Positions 45,233 through 53,671 of a DNA stretch of 64,000 bases are shown one piece after another. Where the stretch lies: the NCBI GenBank assembly GCA_964343265.1, contig CAYFIW010000003.1, forward strand, positions 1-64,000, in the 5' to 3' direction. The notes below the pieces were generated by a model, which was not told the DNA's origin, made no database searches, and saw nothing but the letters and a program-made list of their open reading frames with translations. The position numbers were made by a program, and so were the translations under genes. The number at the start of each line of letters is the position of its first letter. The stretch's first letter is position 1. The stretch comes from CAYFIW01 sp964343265. GTDB taxonomy: Bacteria; Chloroflexota; Dehalococcoidia; Lucifugimonadales; UBA826.

Positions 45233-46947
45233 AGATGTCAGAGTTATTTGGTCGAACATTAAGGGAAGATCCGGGTGAGGCGGAATTAGTCAGTCACCGG
45301 CTACTCCTTCAAGCAGGAATGGTAAACAGGGTAGCTTCAGGGGTATATAGCTACTTACCACTAGCATGGCGCTCAATAAGGAAAATAGAGGAGATCATCA
45401 GACAAGAAATCGACAAGGCCGGCGGACAAGAAATTAAGCTAGGAATTTTACAACCCCGTGATTTATGGAAATTATCCGGAAGAGACGATGTATATGGTCC
45501 AGATATGCTAAGACTAAAAGATCGTCGAGATAGAGATTTGGTACTTCCACCAACAAACGAAGAACTCATCACTGAGACAGTAAAAAACACAATACAAAGT
45601 TATAGAGACCTTCCTATTCTCCTATACCAAATTCAGACGAAATTTAGAGACGAACCTAGACCGAGGGGTGGATTAATACGTGTCAGGGAGTTCGATATGA
45701 TGGACGCCTACAGTTTCGATTTAGATGATGATGGATTGGACAAAAATTATGACATCATGGTTTCTGCCTACAAAAATATTTTTAGAAGATGTGGTATAGA
45801 AACCATTGTAGTTGAGGCTGATAGTGGCGCGATCGGCGGAAAAGACTCCAAGGAATTTATACTTATTACGGAATCTGGCGAGGATACTATAGTTCTCTGC
45901 AACAATTGCGAATATGCTGCAAATGATGAAAAGGCGATTTTTCAAAAAAGTATCGCACCCATTAATGAGGTTAAAGAAAAAAGTATCAAAGAGGTCTCGA
46001 CTCCTGACGTTAAAACCATCAAAGAAATATGCGAATTTCTAAATATATCATCAGACCAAACTTTAAAAACTATTGTGTACGTGGCCGACAATAAACCTGT
46101 ATGTGCGGTAATACGTGGAGATTTTGATATTAATGATGTGAAACTCAAAAATTTATTGAAAGCTCGCGAGTTGAGACTGGCAACCAACGCGGAAGTAAAT
46201 GAATTTGGTTTTACAGTTGGTTCCGCCTCTCCTATAGGAATAGATAACATAACAGTAGTTGTAGACGAATCGGTTCGCTACGGGACAAATTTCGTCGCGG
46301 GTGCAAACAAAGTTGACCACCATTTGATGAATATAAATTACCCGAGAGATTTCAGAAGTCATTTAGAATCTGATATTGCTCTAGCTGAGTCCGGATTCCA
46401 GTGTTCCTTATGTACCGGCACACTAGAAACCAGGAGAGGAATAGAAATAGGCCACGTATTTAAACTTGGAACAACATATTCAGAATCTATGCAAGCAAAA
46501 TATCCTGACCAGAGAGGCAAATTAAGTAACTTCGTGATGGGTTGTTATGGCATAGGGGTAGGGAGAATACTTGCCGGAGCCTTGGAACAACGCTCGGACA
46601 AACGAGGAATCATTTTTCCTGTATCTATAGCACCTTACCAAGTGACCATACTCAGTCTCAACACTGATAAAGTGGAAATTCAAGACCTATCTGAAAAATT
46701 ATATACAGACTTGCATAGGGCTGGAATAGAAGTCCTATACGACGACAGAGATGAGACTGCGGGGGTAAAACTGAATGATTCAGACTTGATGGGCATTCCA
46801 TTAAGAATAGTTGTTAGCAGTCGAAACCTATCGAATGGTGAAATAGAGATTAAACTACGCTCAGAAAAAGAAAGTAGTCTGATCAAAATTGAAAAAGCGT
46901 GTGACACAGTTACATCTTTAATTTCAAACCTGAAAACAACGGAATAA
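45229..46947 (+). CDS. proS: Prolyl-tRNA synthetase, bacterial type with editing domain
   Basis: Class II synthetase, 572 residues. Motif 1, 2 and 3 regions are visible: LLLQAGMVNRVASGVYSYLPLAWR, TKFRDEPRPRGGLIRVREFDMMDAYSF, and GCYGIGVGRI. Between motifs 2 and 3 lies the editing domain (about 230-390), including TLKTIVYVADNKPVCAVIRGD, which clears mischarged Ala-tRNA(Pro). The C-terminal anticodon-binding domain ends the chain. Its ATG overlaps the ispG stop. It is bacterial-type, not the short archaeal/eukaryotic form. Confidence 0.96.
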   Translation: MKMSELFGRTLREDPGEAELVSHRLLLQAGMVNRVASGVYSYLPLAWRSIRKIEEIIRQEIDKAGGQEIKLGILQPRDLWKLSGRDDVYGPDMLRLKDRRDRDLVLPPTNEELITETVKNTIQSYRDLPILLYQIQTKFRDEPRPRGGLIRVREFDMMDAYSFDLDDDGLDKNYDIMVSAYKNIFRRCGIETIVVEADSGAIGGKDSKEFILITESGEDTIVLCNNCEYAANDEKAIFQKSIAPINEVKEKSIKEVSTPDVKTIKEICEFLNISSDQTLKTIVYVADNKPVCAVIRGDFDINDVKLKNLLKARELRLATNAEVNEFGFTVGSASPIGIDNITVVVDESVRYGTNFVAGANKVDHHLMNINYPRDFRSHLESDIALAESGFQCSLCTGTLETRRGIEIGHVFKLGTTYSESMQAKYPDQRGKLSNFVMGCYGIGVGRILAGALEQRSDKRGIIFPVSIAPYQVTILSLNTDKVEIQDLSEKLYTDLHRAGIEVLYDDRDETAGVKLNDSDLMGIPLRIVVSSRNLSNGEIEIKLRSEKESSLIKIEKACDTVTSLISNLKTTE

Positions 46948-46955
46948 AACTATCT

Positions 46956-47765
46956 ATGTGGCCAGATGAACTTCGATGTCCAATCTCCCTAGGGTTCGAT
47001 GTAGACGGCGCTAGTAGTGCTATTAATAAAAATCCAGATGCTAGGAAATTCCCTAGCCTTATCTCTATGAGAGAGTATGGACCAAAAGTGGCTGTACCAA
47101 GAATCTTAAATCTATTGGAAAAACATGAAATAAAAGCAACTTTTTTTATACCGGGTTACATAGCTGAAACTAACAAAAATATGGTTTTATCAATATCGGA
47201 TTCTGGGCATGAGATTGCTCATCACGGATACATGCATGAACCTCCTTCCACACTAACCTCTTCAGAAGAAGAAGAGGTTTTAGACAAAGGATCAAAGATA
47301 ATAAGAGAAATCACGGGCGCAAACCCTCTGGGATATAGGTCACCAAGCTGGGAACTTAGTCCACAATCGCTAAACCTTCTGTCTGAAAGGGGGTTCGAAT
47401 ACGACTCCAGCCTAATGGGAGACGACATACCCTATTTTGTAAAAGTTGGAGCAGGCGAATTAGTGGAGATACCCATTCATTGGGAACTTGACGATCATCC
47501 CTTTTTCAATTACTCACCAGCATTGAACCAAACTAACGTAGCCGCGTCTCCTGAACACGTTTACCAAGTTTGGTCTTCAGCATTTCAAGGACTGCACTTC
47601 TACAATCGTAGTTTCGTGCTAACTATGCATCCTTATATAATTGGTAGGCCCGGCCGACTCTTAATGCTTGATAAATTAATTGAGTATATAAAGAGTTTCA
47701 AAGGGATTCAGTTTTTTACAGCTCTTGAGCTTTCACGTTTATACAAAAGTAATAACGGTCATTAA
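46956..47765 (+). CDS. Polysaccharide deacetylase (NodB-fold) family protein
   Basis: 269 residues. The NodB metal triad is present: Asp in SLGFDVDGA, and two His in SGHEIAHHGYMH. The catalytic loop RSPSWELSP gives the conserved Arg and Trp. LEKHEIKATFFIPGYIAE is typical. The sequence resembles PuuE/HpPgdA-like deacetylases that act on small or cell-wall substrates; no signal peptide is seen, so it is probably cytoplasmic. It is 8 bp downstream of proS. The substrate is unknown. Confidence 0.85.
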   Translation: MWPDELRCPISLGFDVDGASSAINKNPDARKFPSLISMREYGPKVAVPRILNLLEKHEIKATFFIPGYIAETNKNMVLSISDSGHEIAHHGYMHEPPSTLTSSEEEEVLDKGSKIIREITGANPLGYRSPSWELSPQSLNLLSERGFEYDSSLMGDDIPYFVKVGAGELVEIPIHWELDDHPFFNYSPALNQTNVAASPEHVYQVWSSAFQGLHFYNRSFVLTMHPYIIGRPGRLLMLDKLIEYIKSFKGIQFFTALELSRLYKSNNGH

Positions 47766-47769
47766 CCAT

Positions 47770-47799
47770 TTGAACCTAAACAATTCCCGATGGTAACAT
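47770..47799 (+). promoter_or_regulatory. Possible promoter upstream of the flavin oxidoreductase gene
   Basis: TTGAAC (47770-47775), an 18-base spacer and TAACAT (47794-47799). It is a moderate match in a 109-bp gap that separates the deacetylase gene from the LLM oxidoreductase gene. Confidence 0.35.
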
Positions 47800-47874
47800 T
47801 CCTGCATCTTAGAACAAAATTAACATTTCGTTGAATATCATTTTTAAAATGACCCATCATAAGGACAAGATACT

Positions 47875-49035
47875 ATGACTCTGCCTGAAAGAATGAAGTT
47901 TGGGATCTTCATGGCTCCATTCCACTGGCTGGGAGACAACCCAACCTTGGCATTAGAGCGCGACTTGGAAACCATACAATGGCTTGACAGCCTTGGGTTT
48001 GATGAAGCATGGATAGGAGAGCACCATAGTGCGGGTTGGGAAACTATATCTTCCCCAGAAATATTCATAGGAATAGCAGCGGAAAGAACGAAACACATAA
48101 AGTTGGGAACCGGAGTTGCCAGTCTACCTTATCACCACCCGTTGATGGTAGCCAACCGAATGGTGTTATTAGACCACCTAACAAGAGGTAGAGTTATGCT
48201 TGGCGTTGGGCCAGGCGCTTTGGTATCCGATGCCTATCAATTGGGAATAGATCCTCCCACACAAAGACCACGTATGGATGAATCAATAGGTGTAATAAAA
48301 AGACTTCTAACTGAAACGGATCCAATCACCCATTCCTCTGATTGGTTCACCCTAAAGGAAGCACTACTTCACCTCAGGCCCTACACTCAACCTCATTTCC
48401 CTATAGCAGTCGCCGCAGCACAATCACCCTCTGGAATGGTGGCAGCCGGAAAACACGGACTTGGAGTGCTGTCTGTAAGCGTTATTAGAGGTGGAAGCGT
48501 GAGCTCTAATTTGGGGGATTTTTGGAAAATAGCCGAAGAAACGGCCGAAGAACACAAACAAACCGTAGACAGAAACGAATGGAGAATAGTGCTTCACGTT
48601 CACCTTGCTGATAGTAAAAAAGATGCTATCGAACAAGTCAGAGAAAGATCTGCCGCATATCAATATGACTATTTCCATCAAACCATGGGAATGCCATTTG
48701 ATTACGAGGGGCCCAAAGAAAAAATCGTAGACTACATGACACAAAACGGAGCGTGGTGTGTGGGGACCCCAGACGATCTTATTGCCAAGATACATGAGTT
48801 AAACGAGCAAAGTGGCGGATTTGGCGGGTTCATGATCCAAGCAACAGAATGGGGGACCAGAGAGCAAGTACTCCATAGCTACGAACTTATAGCTAGATAT
48901 GTAATGCCCCATTTTCAAGGGTCACTCACCAATCTTCAGACTTCTCAAAAATGGTCTGAAGATCACAGAGAAGAATTACAGTCTCTTAAAAACGTTTCAA
49001 TTGAAAAAGCAATGTCTCAATACAAAAGAAACTAA
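47875..49035 (+). CDS. LLM-class flavin-dependent oxidoreductase (limonene monooxygenase-like)
   Basis: 386 residues of the bacterial luciferase-like TIM-barrel family using FMN. The N-terminus MKFGIFMAPFHW, the GFDEAWIGEHH strand (about 44-53), IKLGTGVASLPYHHPLMVANR, and GRVMLGVGPGALVSDAYQLGI are conserved. Relatives include LimB-type limonene 1,2-monooxygenases, but substrate prediction in this family is unreliable. AAGGA lies upstream of the ATG. It is 36 bp before a ThDP enzyme, suggesting joint action on an organic acid or ketone. An NAD(P)H:flavin reductase is not visible nearby. Confidence 0.87.
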   Translation: MTLPERMKFGIFMAPFHWLGDNPTLALERDLETIQWLDSLGFDEAWIGEHHSAGWETISSPEIFIGIAAERTKHIKLGTGVASLPYHHPLMVANRMVLLDHLTRGRVMLGVGPGALVSDAYQLGIDPPTQRPRMDESIGVIKRLLTETDPITHSSDWFTLKEALLHLRPYTQPHFPIAVAAAQSPSGMVAAGKHGLGVLSVSVIRGGSVSSNLGDFWKIAEETAEEHKQTVDRNEWRIVLHVHLADSKKDAIEQVRERSAAYQYDYFHQTMGMPFDYEGPKEKIVDYMTQNGAWCVGTPDDLIAKIHELNEQSGGFGGFMIQATEWGTREQVLHSYELIARYVMPHFQGSLTNLQTSQKWSEDHREELQSLKNVSIEKAMSQYKRN

Positions 49036-49071
49036 AAATCATACAAGTAATTTTGAAGGGAGCTACAAATA

Positions 49072-50685
49072 ATGACAATAATGACTGGGGGAGAAGCCTT
49101 AGCGAAGTCCTTATACAGAGAAGGTGTTAGGGTTATTTTCGGACTTCCTGGCGTTCAATTATATAACCTGCTCGACGGCTTAGCCAAAGAGCCCGGCATA
49201 AGATTTATCAACACCAGACATGAACAGGCCACCACATATATGGCTGATGGCTATTCTAGGGCTGGAGGAGGCATAGGTACCGCATTAGTCGTACCAGGGC
49301 CCGGTCTTCAAAATGCAAGCGCCGGCATAGGCACCGCATACTCAGCATCATCGCCAATATTAGTAATCTCAGGCCAGATTGAAAGGGACCATATTAATTT
49401 AGAAAGAGGAATGCTACATGAAATAAAAGGTCAAATAGAAACTATAAAACCTATTACCAAGCATCAGAAATTAATTTTGGATCCAACTGAAATACCAGAG
49501 GCTGTGCACGAAGCTTTTGAACAACTACAGACTGGACGGCCTAGACCGGTTCAAATTGAAATACCCCCAGAAACCCTTGCTGACACAGCTGACATAGACT
49601 TACTAGAAGCTGGAAAATATGAGAGACCTATGGCAAGTAAAGAGAGTATAAGTCGAGGTATAGATCTCATTTCAAATGCAAAAAACCCACTAATATGGGC
49701 CGGTGGTGGAGTGATATCTGGCGAAGCCTCAAAGGAACTGGAATCATTAGCCGAATTTTTACAAGCGCCCGTCATAGCCACGGGAGAAGGCAGAGGCTCC
49801 ATATCAGACAGAAGCCACTTATCAATTGGTAGTTTTAGATTCAAAAACGACACTTTCTTCGATAACAAAATCCAAGAATATGACCTAGTCGTTGCAGTCG
49901 GCACAAGATTGCTCAACAGCCAACAATTAACGGGTCAAAAAGTTCTACAAATCGACATAGACGAAGAGGAGATCGGACGTAACTATGAAAATACAGAAGG
50001 TCTAAATGGCGACGCAAAAAAGACTCTAACGGAATTACTTAAGGGACTAAAAGGGGTAATGCAACCCAGAGAAAGTAGGGAAGAAGAGTTGACACAACTG
50101 AAGTCTGAAAGGTTCAATCCTGGAACAGTGATTGAACCACAGGAATCATTTACAAAGGCTATTCGTGGTGTAATGCCTGATGATGGAATATTTATCTCTG
50201 GAATGACGCAAATCGGATACTACAGTCGTAATAAATATGAAGTTTATGAACCTAGGACCTACATCACATCGTCCTACTACGGCAATCTTGGATATGCCTA
50301 CCCAACTGCGCTTGGAGCCAAGGTTGCCCAACCTAATAAAGCTGTGGTAGCCGTTTGTGGGGATGGTGGATTCATGTTCAATGTTCAGGAATTAGCTACT
50401 GCCGCAAAACATCACATAAACGTTGTCGCAGTAGTATTCAACGATAACGCATTTGGAAATGTCATGAGAGATCAGGTCAATATGTTTGACGGCAGAGAAT
50501 ATGGTGCTGAAGTTCAAAACCCAGATTTCATGAAGCTCGCGGAGGCATTTGGAGTAAGAGGAGTCAGAGTAGAAGGATCTGCAGACGACCTAGCAAAAGC
50601 TGTGAAGGAATCGTTAAGCATCGAAGCACCAACACTTATTGAAGTACCCGTAGGCCCGATGCCAAATCCATTTAGAAACTATTAA
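49072..50685 (+). CDS. Acetolactate synthase-like thiamine-diphosphate enzyme
   Basis: 537 residues of the POX/AHAS ThDP family. The three domains are evident: PYR (about 1-165) with catalytic Glu51 in TRHEQATTYMADGYSRA, the central domain (about 185-320) with NPLIWAGGGV, and PP (about 355-530) with the ThDP motif GDGGFMFNVQELATA to VFNDNAFGNV. It is shorter than biosynthetic AHAS (about 560-600) and has no small-subunit gene beside it, so a catabolic 2-oxoacid decarboxylase, oxalyl-CoA-like or sulfo-acid enzyme is also possible. A perfect palindrome follows its stop. Confidence 0.85.
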   Translation: MTIMTGGEALAKSLYREGVRVIFGLPGVQLYNLLDGLAKEPGIRFINTRHEQATTYMADGYSRAGGGIGTALVVPGPGLQNASAGIGTAYSASSPILVISGQIERDHINLERGMLHEIKGQIETIKPITKHQKLILDPTEIPEAVHEAFEQLQTGRPRPVQIEIPPETLADTADIDLLEAGKYERPMASKESISRGIDLISNAKNPLIWAGGGVISGEASKELESLAEFLQAPVIATGEGRGSISDRSHLSIGSFRFKNDTFFDNKIQEYDLVVAVGTRLLNSQQLTGQKVLQIDIDEEEIGRNYENTEGLNGDAKKTLTELLKGLKGVMQPRESREEELTQLKSERFNPGTVIEPQESFTKAIRGVMPDDGIFISGMTQIGYYSRNKYEVYEPRTYITSSYYGNLGYAYPTALGAKVAQPNKAVVAVCGDGGFMFNVQELATAAKHHINVVAVVFNDNAFGNVMRDQVNMFDGREYGAEVQNPDFMKLAEAFGVRGVRVEGSADDLAKAVKESLSIEAPTLIEVPVGPMPNPFRNY

Positions 50686-50698
50686 GTATTTTAACAAA

Positions 50699-50738
50699 AT
50701 AACGTAGAGATAATCCTATAGGATTATCTCTACGTTAT
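50699..50738. terminator. 40-bp perfect palindrome between convergent genes (putative bidirectional terminator)
   Basis: Every base from 50699 to 50738 pairs with its partner: a 20-bp arm ending CCTA meets TAGG at the centre, with no loop. It occupies most of the 67-bp gap between the convergent ThDP-enzyme and Ldh-family genes. No T-run follows on either side, which is unlike a classical intrinsic terminator. It may still work as a bidirectional terminator (loop of four bases) or be a mobile palindromic repeat or protein-binding site. Confidence 0.6.
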
Positions 50739-50752
50739 GATAAATTTATCCT

Positions 50753-51853
50753 CTATAAAAGTCTGAAAGGGATAGATAATTCTCCACAAATATCTTTAAA
50801 CCATTCAATCACTTCAGTGTGTAAAGGAATTCCATCTTTAGACCTTTTGTCATATTCTTCAGATTCCGGCTGACCAGGGTACATAACCCTGTCATGACCA
50901 GGAGCAGGTTTCGATGATGTCAATGAGTGTATCCACTCGTCCATAGTCGCTTTGAATTCATTGGTATCCATAAAAGCTTCGATACTATAAGCAGCGACAT
51001 AGTGCCCGAAATTAGGTCTTCCTGGATTTAACCCATACCCTCCTCCAGTCAATATACCACTAAGAATATCTACAACACACATAAGGCCATATCCTTTGTG
51101 TGAACCAAGCTCTCTTGTACCTCCGAGGGGCACCAAATATGAAGAAGCTGAAGACTCATATCCTGGAACAGGTGGATCAACTTCGTCCATTATCGGTGTC
51201 CCGTCGTTATCCGCAACCCAGCCGCCCAGAAGTTTTGTTTCGTTCCTTCGTGCCAAACCTAATTTATTACCAGCAACGGCACTCATTGCAGCATCGAAAA
51301 CAAATGGGGCCTCTTTGTCAGCCGGAGCTGCCACAGCTATTGGATTCGTCCCCAAAACCGGCTCAGACCCAAAAGTGGGAAGAACCCCAGGAGGACATGA
51401 TGTCATACACATGCCTATCATATCGTGTTCCACTGCCTTTAAAGCATGATACGAAGCCATACCCAAATGTCTTGAGTTATGTATCGTCACAACTCCCATA
51501 CCGACATCATTTGCTTTCTGAATAGCTATATCCATTGCACGAGGCGCTATCAGAATACCAAGCCCTCGATCTCCATCAATATTTGCTGTGGAAGGAGTTT
51601 CTCTAGTTATCTGCCAATTTGGATTAGGATTTATTTCTCCAGATCCATAACCTGTCACATAACTTCTGAGCATATTAGATACCCCATGTGTATCCACACC
51701 TCTCATATCAGCTTTTACAAGAACATCGGCCCCAAGAGTACAATCTTCCTCCGAGAGTCCCATTTTTCGAAAAACAGATTCTACGGTAGCTCTCAGATTT
51801 TCTTCCTTAACTCTAACGGCATCTTCTGGCTTAACTTTAAATTGTTCTAACAA
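50753..51853 (-). CDS. Ldh-family (malate/L-lactate/ureidoglycolate type) NAD(P)-dependent dehydrogenase
   Basis: 366 residues of the Ldh_2/MDH2 family (not the classical lactate/malate dehydrogenase fold). Conserved parts: ADMRGVDTHGVSNML (about 49-63), GVVTIHNSRHLGMASYHAL with the catalytic His, GTNPIAVAAPA, and KGYGLMCVVDILSGILTGG. Substrates in the family include malate, L-lactate, ureidoglycolate, sulfolactate and delta-1-piperideine carboxylate. The GGAGG six bases before TTG at 51853 fixes the start. It is convergent with the ThDP enzyme, so the shared location may reflect a common pathway. Confidence 0.87.
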   Translation of the reverse strand: MLEQFKVKPEDAVRVKEENLRATVESVFRKMGLSEEDCTLGADVLVKADMRGVDTHGVSNMLRSYVTGYGSGEINPNPNWQITRETPSTANIDGDRGLGILIAPRAMDIAIQKANDVGMGVVTIHNSRHLGMASYHALKAVEHDMIGMCMTSCPPGVLPTFGSEPVLGTNPIAVAAPADKEAPFVFDAAMSAVAGNKLGLARRNETKLLGGWVADNDGTPIMDEVDPPVPGYESSASSYLVPLGGTRELGSHKGYGLMCVVDILSGILTGGGYGLNPGRPNFGHYVAAYSIEAFMDTNEFKATMDEWIHSLTSSKPAPGHDRVMYPGQPESEEYDKRSKDGIPLHTEVIEWFKDICGELSIPFRLL

Positions 51854-51880
51854 TTATTTCCTCCGTAACATTAAAAAATT

Positions 51881-51896
51881 ACAGGAAGCATCCTGT
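51881..51896. repeat. Short inverted repeat upstream of the Ldh-family gene
   Basis: ACAGGA and TCCTGT are separated by AGCA. It lies 28 bases upstream of the TTG start of the Ldh-family gene, on the 5' side shared with the divergent iron-transporter gene. It could be an operator or an mRNA hairpin; 6-bp arms can also arise by chance. Confidence 0.3.
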
Positions 51897-52034
51897 CATA
51901 CGAATTCTAACGATTTAAATACTTTGAAAGCAATTTATTCAAAAAAAATGCCAGTAAGTATTACCTAACTATCTCAGTTTGTATACACTTAGTATAAGTT
52001 TCGAATTAATGTCGCCCCATGTATAAACAAAGTT

Positions 52035-52059
52035 CCTGTGGGCAATAGCCGATCACAGG
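52035..52059 (+). other. Hairpin just upstream of the iron-transporter permease start
   Basis: CCTGTG (52035-52040) pairs with CACAGG (52054-52059) and encloses GGC-AATA-GCC, giving a nested two-part stem with a three-base bulge. It ends 12 bases before the TTG start, so folding in the mRNA could cover part of the ribosome-binding region. The sequence does not resemble a Fur box. Confidence 0.35.
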
Positions 52060-52071
52060 CATATATTAACC

Positions 52072-53658
52072 TTGAATAACTACTTAAACACAATATCACG
52101 ACCTAAGCTTTTAGAATCTATATGCTTAGCAATAGCACTATCTGCAACTCTGCCACTTATATATCTAATACTACGATCATTAAATGCAGAAACTAGTTCT
52201 TGGTTGTGGTTAATAAGATTAAACACTCTAGAGATTGTATGGAGATCAATATCACTAGCAATATCCGTCATGACCCTGAGTTTTGCAATAGGAATACCGT
52301 TAGGAATCATAATTTTTAAATCTGATGTTAAATGGTCAAGATTCTGGGACATCGCAACAGTTTTACCGCTTGTAATACCTAGCTATGTTGGGGCGTATTT
52401 GTTTATTTCGATTACTCAACCCAAAGGATTAGGCCAAAGATTACTAGACCCACTGATAGGTGTAGATAGATTTCCTAATTTATACGGTTTCACGGGATCC
52501 CTGATTGTTCTAAGCATTTTAAATTACCCCTACGTCTTGTTGACTATACGTAGCGCGATTAAACAACTGGACCCATCAGAAGAAGAATCGGCCCGCTCCC
52601 TTGGGCTATCTCAACTAGCTACATTATTACGGGTAACTATTCCTCAACTTCGTCCCGCGATACTTTCAGGTGGACTACTTGTAGGATTATACGTTTTGAG
52701 TGATTTCGGAGCAGTTTCACTCCTAAGATACAAAACATTCACATGGGCCATATATAATCAGTACGAGGCATCTTTCGACAGAAATACAGCTGCTCTGCTA
52801 GCGTTATTCTTATGCAGTGTGGCAGCAATATTTGTATATCTCGAATCCATTCCAAAATCTAAATCCAACTACTATAGAACTTCATCAGGAACAGCGAGGA
52901 AGTTACCTTTAATAAGTCTTGGTAAAATGCAGTTGCCATGCCTAGTGTTTTGCGGAATTATTTTTGTAGTTTCGGTTTTAATTCCTATTTCAGTCTTAAT
53001 ATATTGGCTCTTAAATGGATTGCAAAATGGCGAAAACATCCAATTGTTTTTTAGACCTGCTCTTAATTCATTGACAATATCTATACTTACTGCGTCACTT
53101 GTTTCAGTAGCTGTAATCCCAATTGCCTATTTGTCCTGCAGACGGAAAACCAAATTAAGTTTCCTGATTGAAAAAATTTGCTACACAGGATTTGCTTTGC
53201 CAAGTATCGCTGTATCGATATCCCTTGTCTTCTTAGCATCTAAAATCGGAAGTCCGGTCTATCAATCTTTGTGGGTATTGATCTTTGGTTGTTTTATATT
53301 ATATTTACCTACCGGGTTGGGATCAGTAAAAAGTACAATGTTACAAATCAGCCCTTCTCTTGAAGAATCATCCAAAACCTTAGGCATAGGAAGCATAAGG
53401 ACTTCCACAAATATAACTTTGCCATTGTTACGACCAGGAATAATAGCTGGTTTTGCCATAGTATTCTTAGTTACGATGAAAGAACTTCCCGCCGTCTTAA
53501 TGTTGTCCCCTCTCGATTTCAGAACACTAACAACAGACATTTGGTCATATTCTTCCGAGGCATTTTTTGCTCAAGCAGCAATTCCATCTCTGTCACTAAT
53601 CATTTTGTCAGCTATTCCTATCTCAGTCGTATTCATCAAAACAAATTTAAAAAACTAA
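52072..53658 (+). CDS. Iron(III)-type ABC transporter permease (FbpB/AfuB-like)
   Basis: 528 residues with two fused binding-protein-dependent permease domains, about twelve helices. The two EAA loops are EEESARSLGLSQLATLLRV and LEESSKTLGIGSIRTSTNI, each followed by a P-L-RP-I pattern. This tandem arrangement is typical of FbpB/ThiP-like importers for ferric iron or thiamine. TTG at 52072 gives a plausible N-terminus; the ribosome-binding site is weak. The ATPase gene follows after 13 bp. No periplasmic binding-protein gene is adjacent in the window. Confidence 0.88.
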   Translation: MNNYLNTISRPKLLESICLAIALSATLPLIYLILRSLNAETSSWLWLIRLNTLEIVWRSISLAISVMTLSFAIGIPLGIIIFKSDVKWSRFWDIATVLPLVIPSYVGAYLFISITQPKGLGQRLLDPLIGVDRFPNLYGFTGSLIVLSILNYPYVLLTIRSAIKQLDPSEEESARSLGLSQLATLLRVTIPQLRPAILSGGLLVGLYVLSDFGAVSLLRYKTFTWAIYNQYEASFDRNTAALLALFLCSVAAIFVYLESIPKSKSNYYRTSSGTARKLPLISLGKMQLPCLVFCGIIFVVSVLIPISVLIYWLLNGLQNGENIQLFFRPALNSLTISILTASLVSVAVIPIAYLSCRRKTKLSFLIEKICYTGFALPSIAVSISLVFLASKIGSPVYQSLWVLIFGCFILYLPTGLGSVKSTMLQISPSLEESSKTLGIGSIRTSTNITLPLLRPGIIAGFAIVFLVTMKELPAVLMLSPLDFRTLTTDIWSYSSEAFFAQAAIPSLSLIILSAIPISVVFIKTNLKN

Positions 53659-53671
53659 CAACAATATACTC

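Noticed and set aside
47391..47405. GGGTTCGAAT as the T-loop of a tRNA gene
   Set aside because: It lies inside the polysaccharide deacetylase coding frame and no acceptor, D or anticodon stems surround it.
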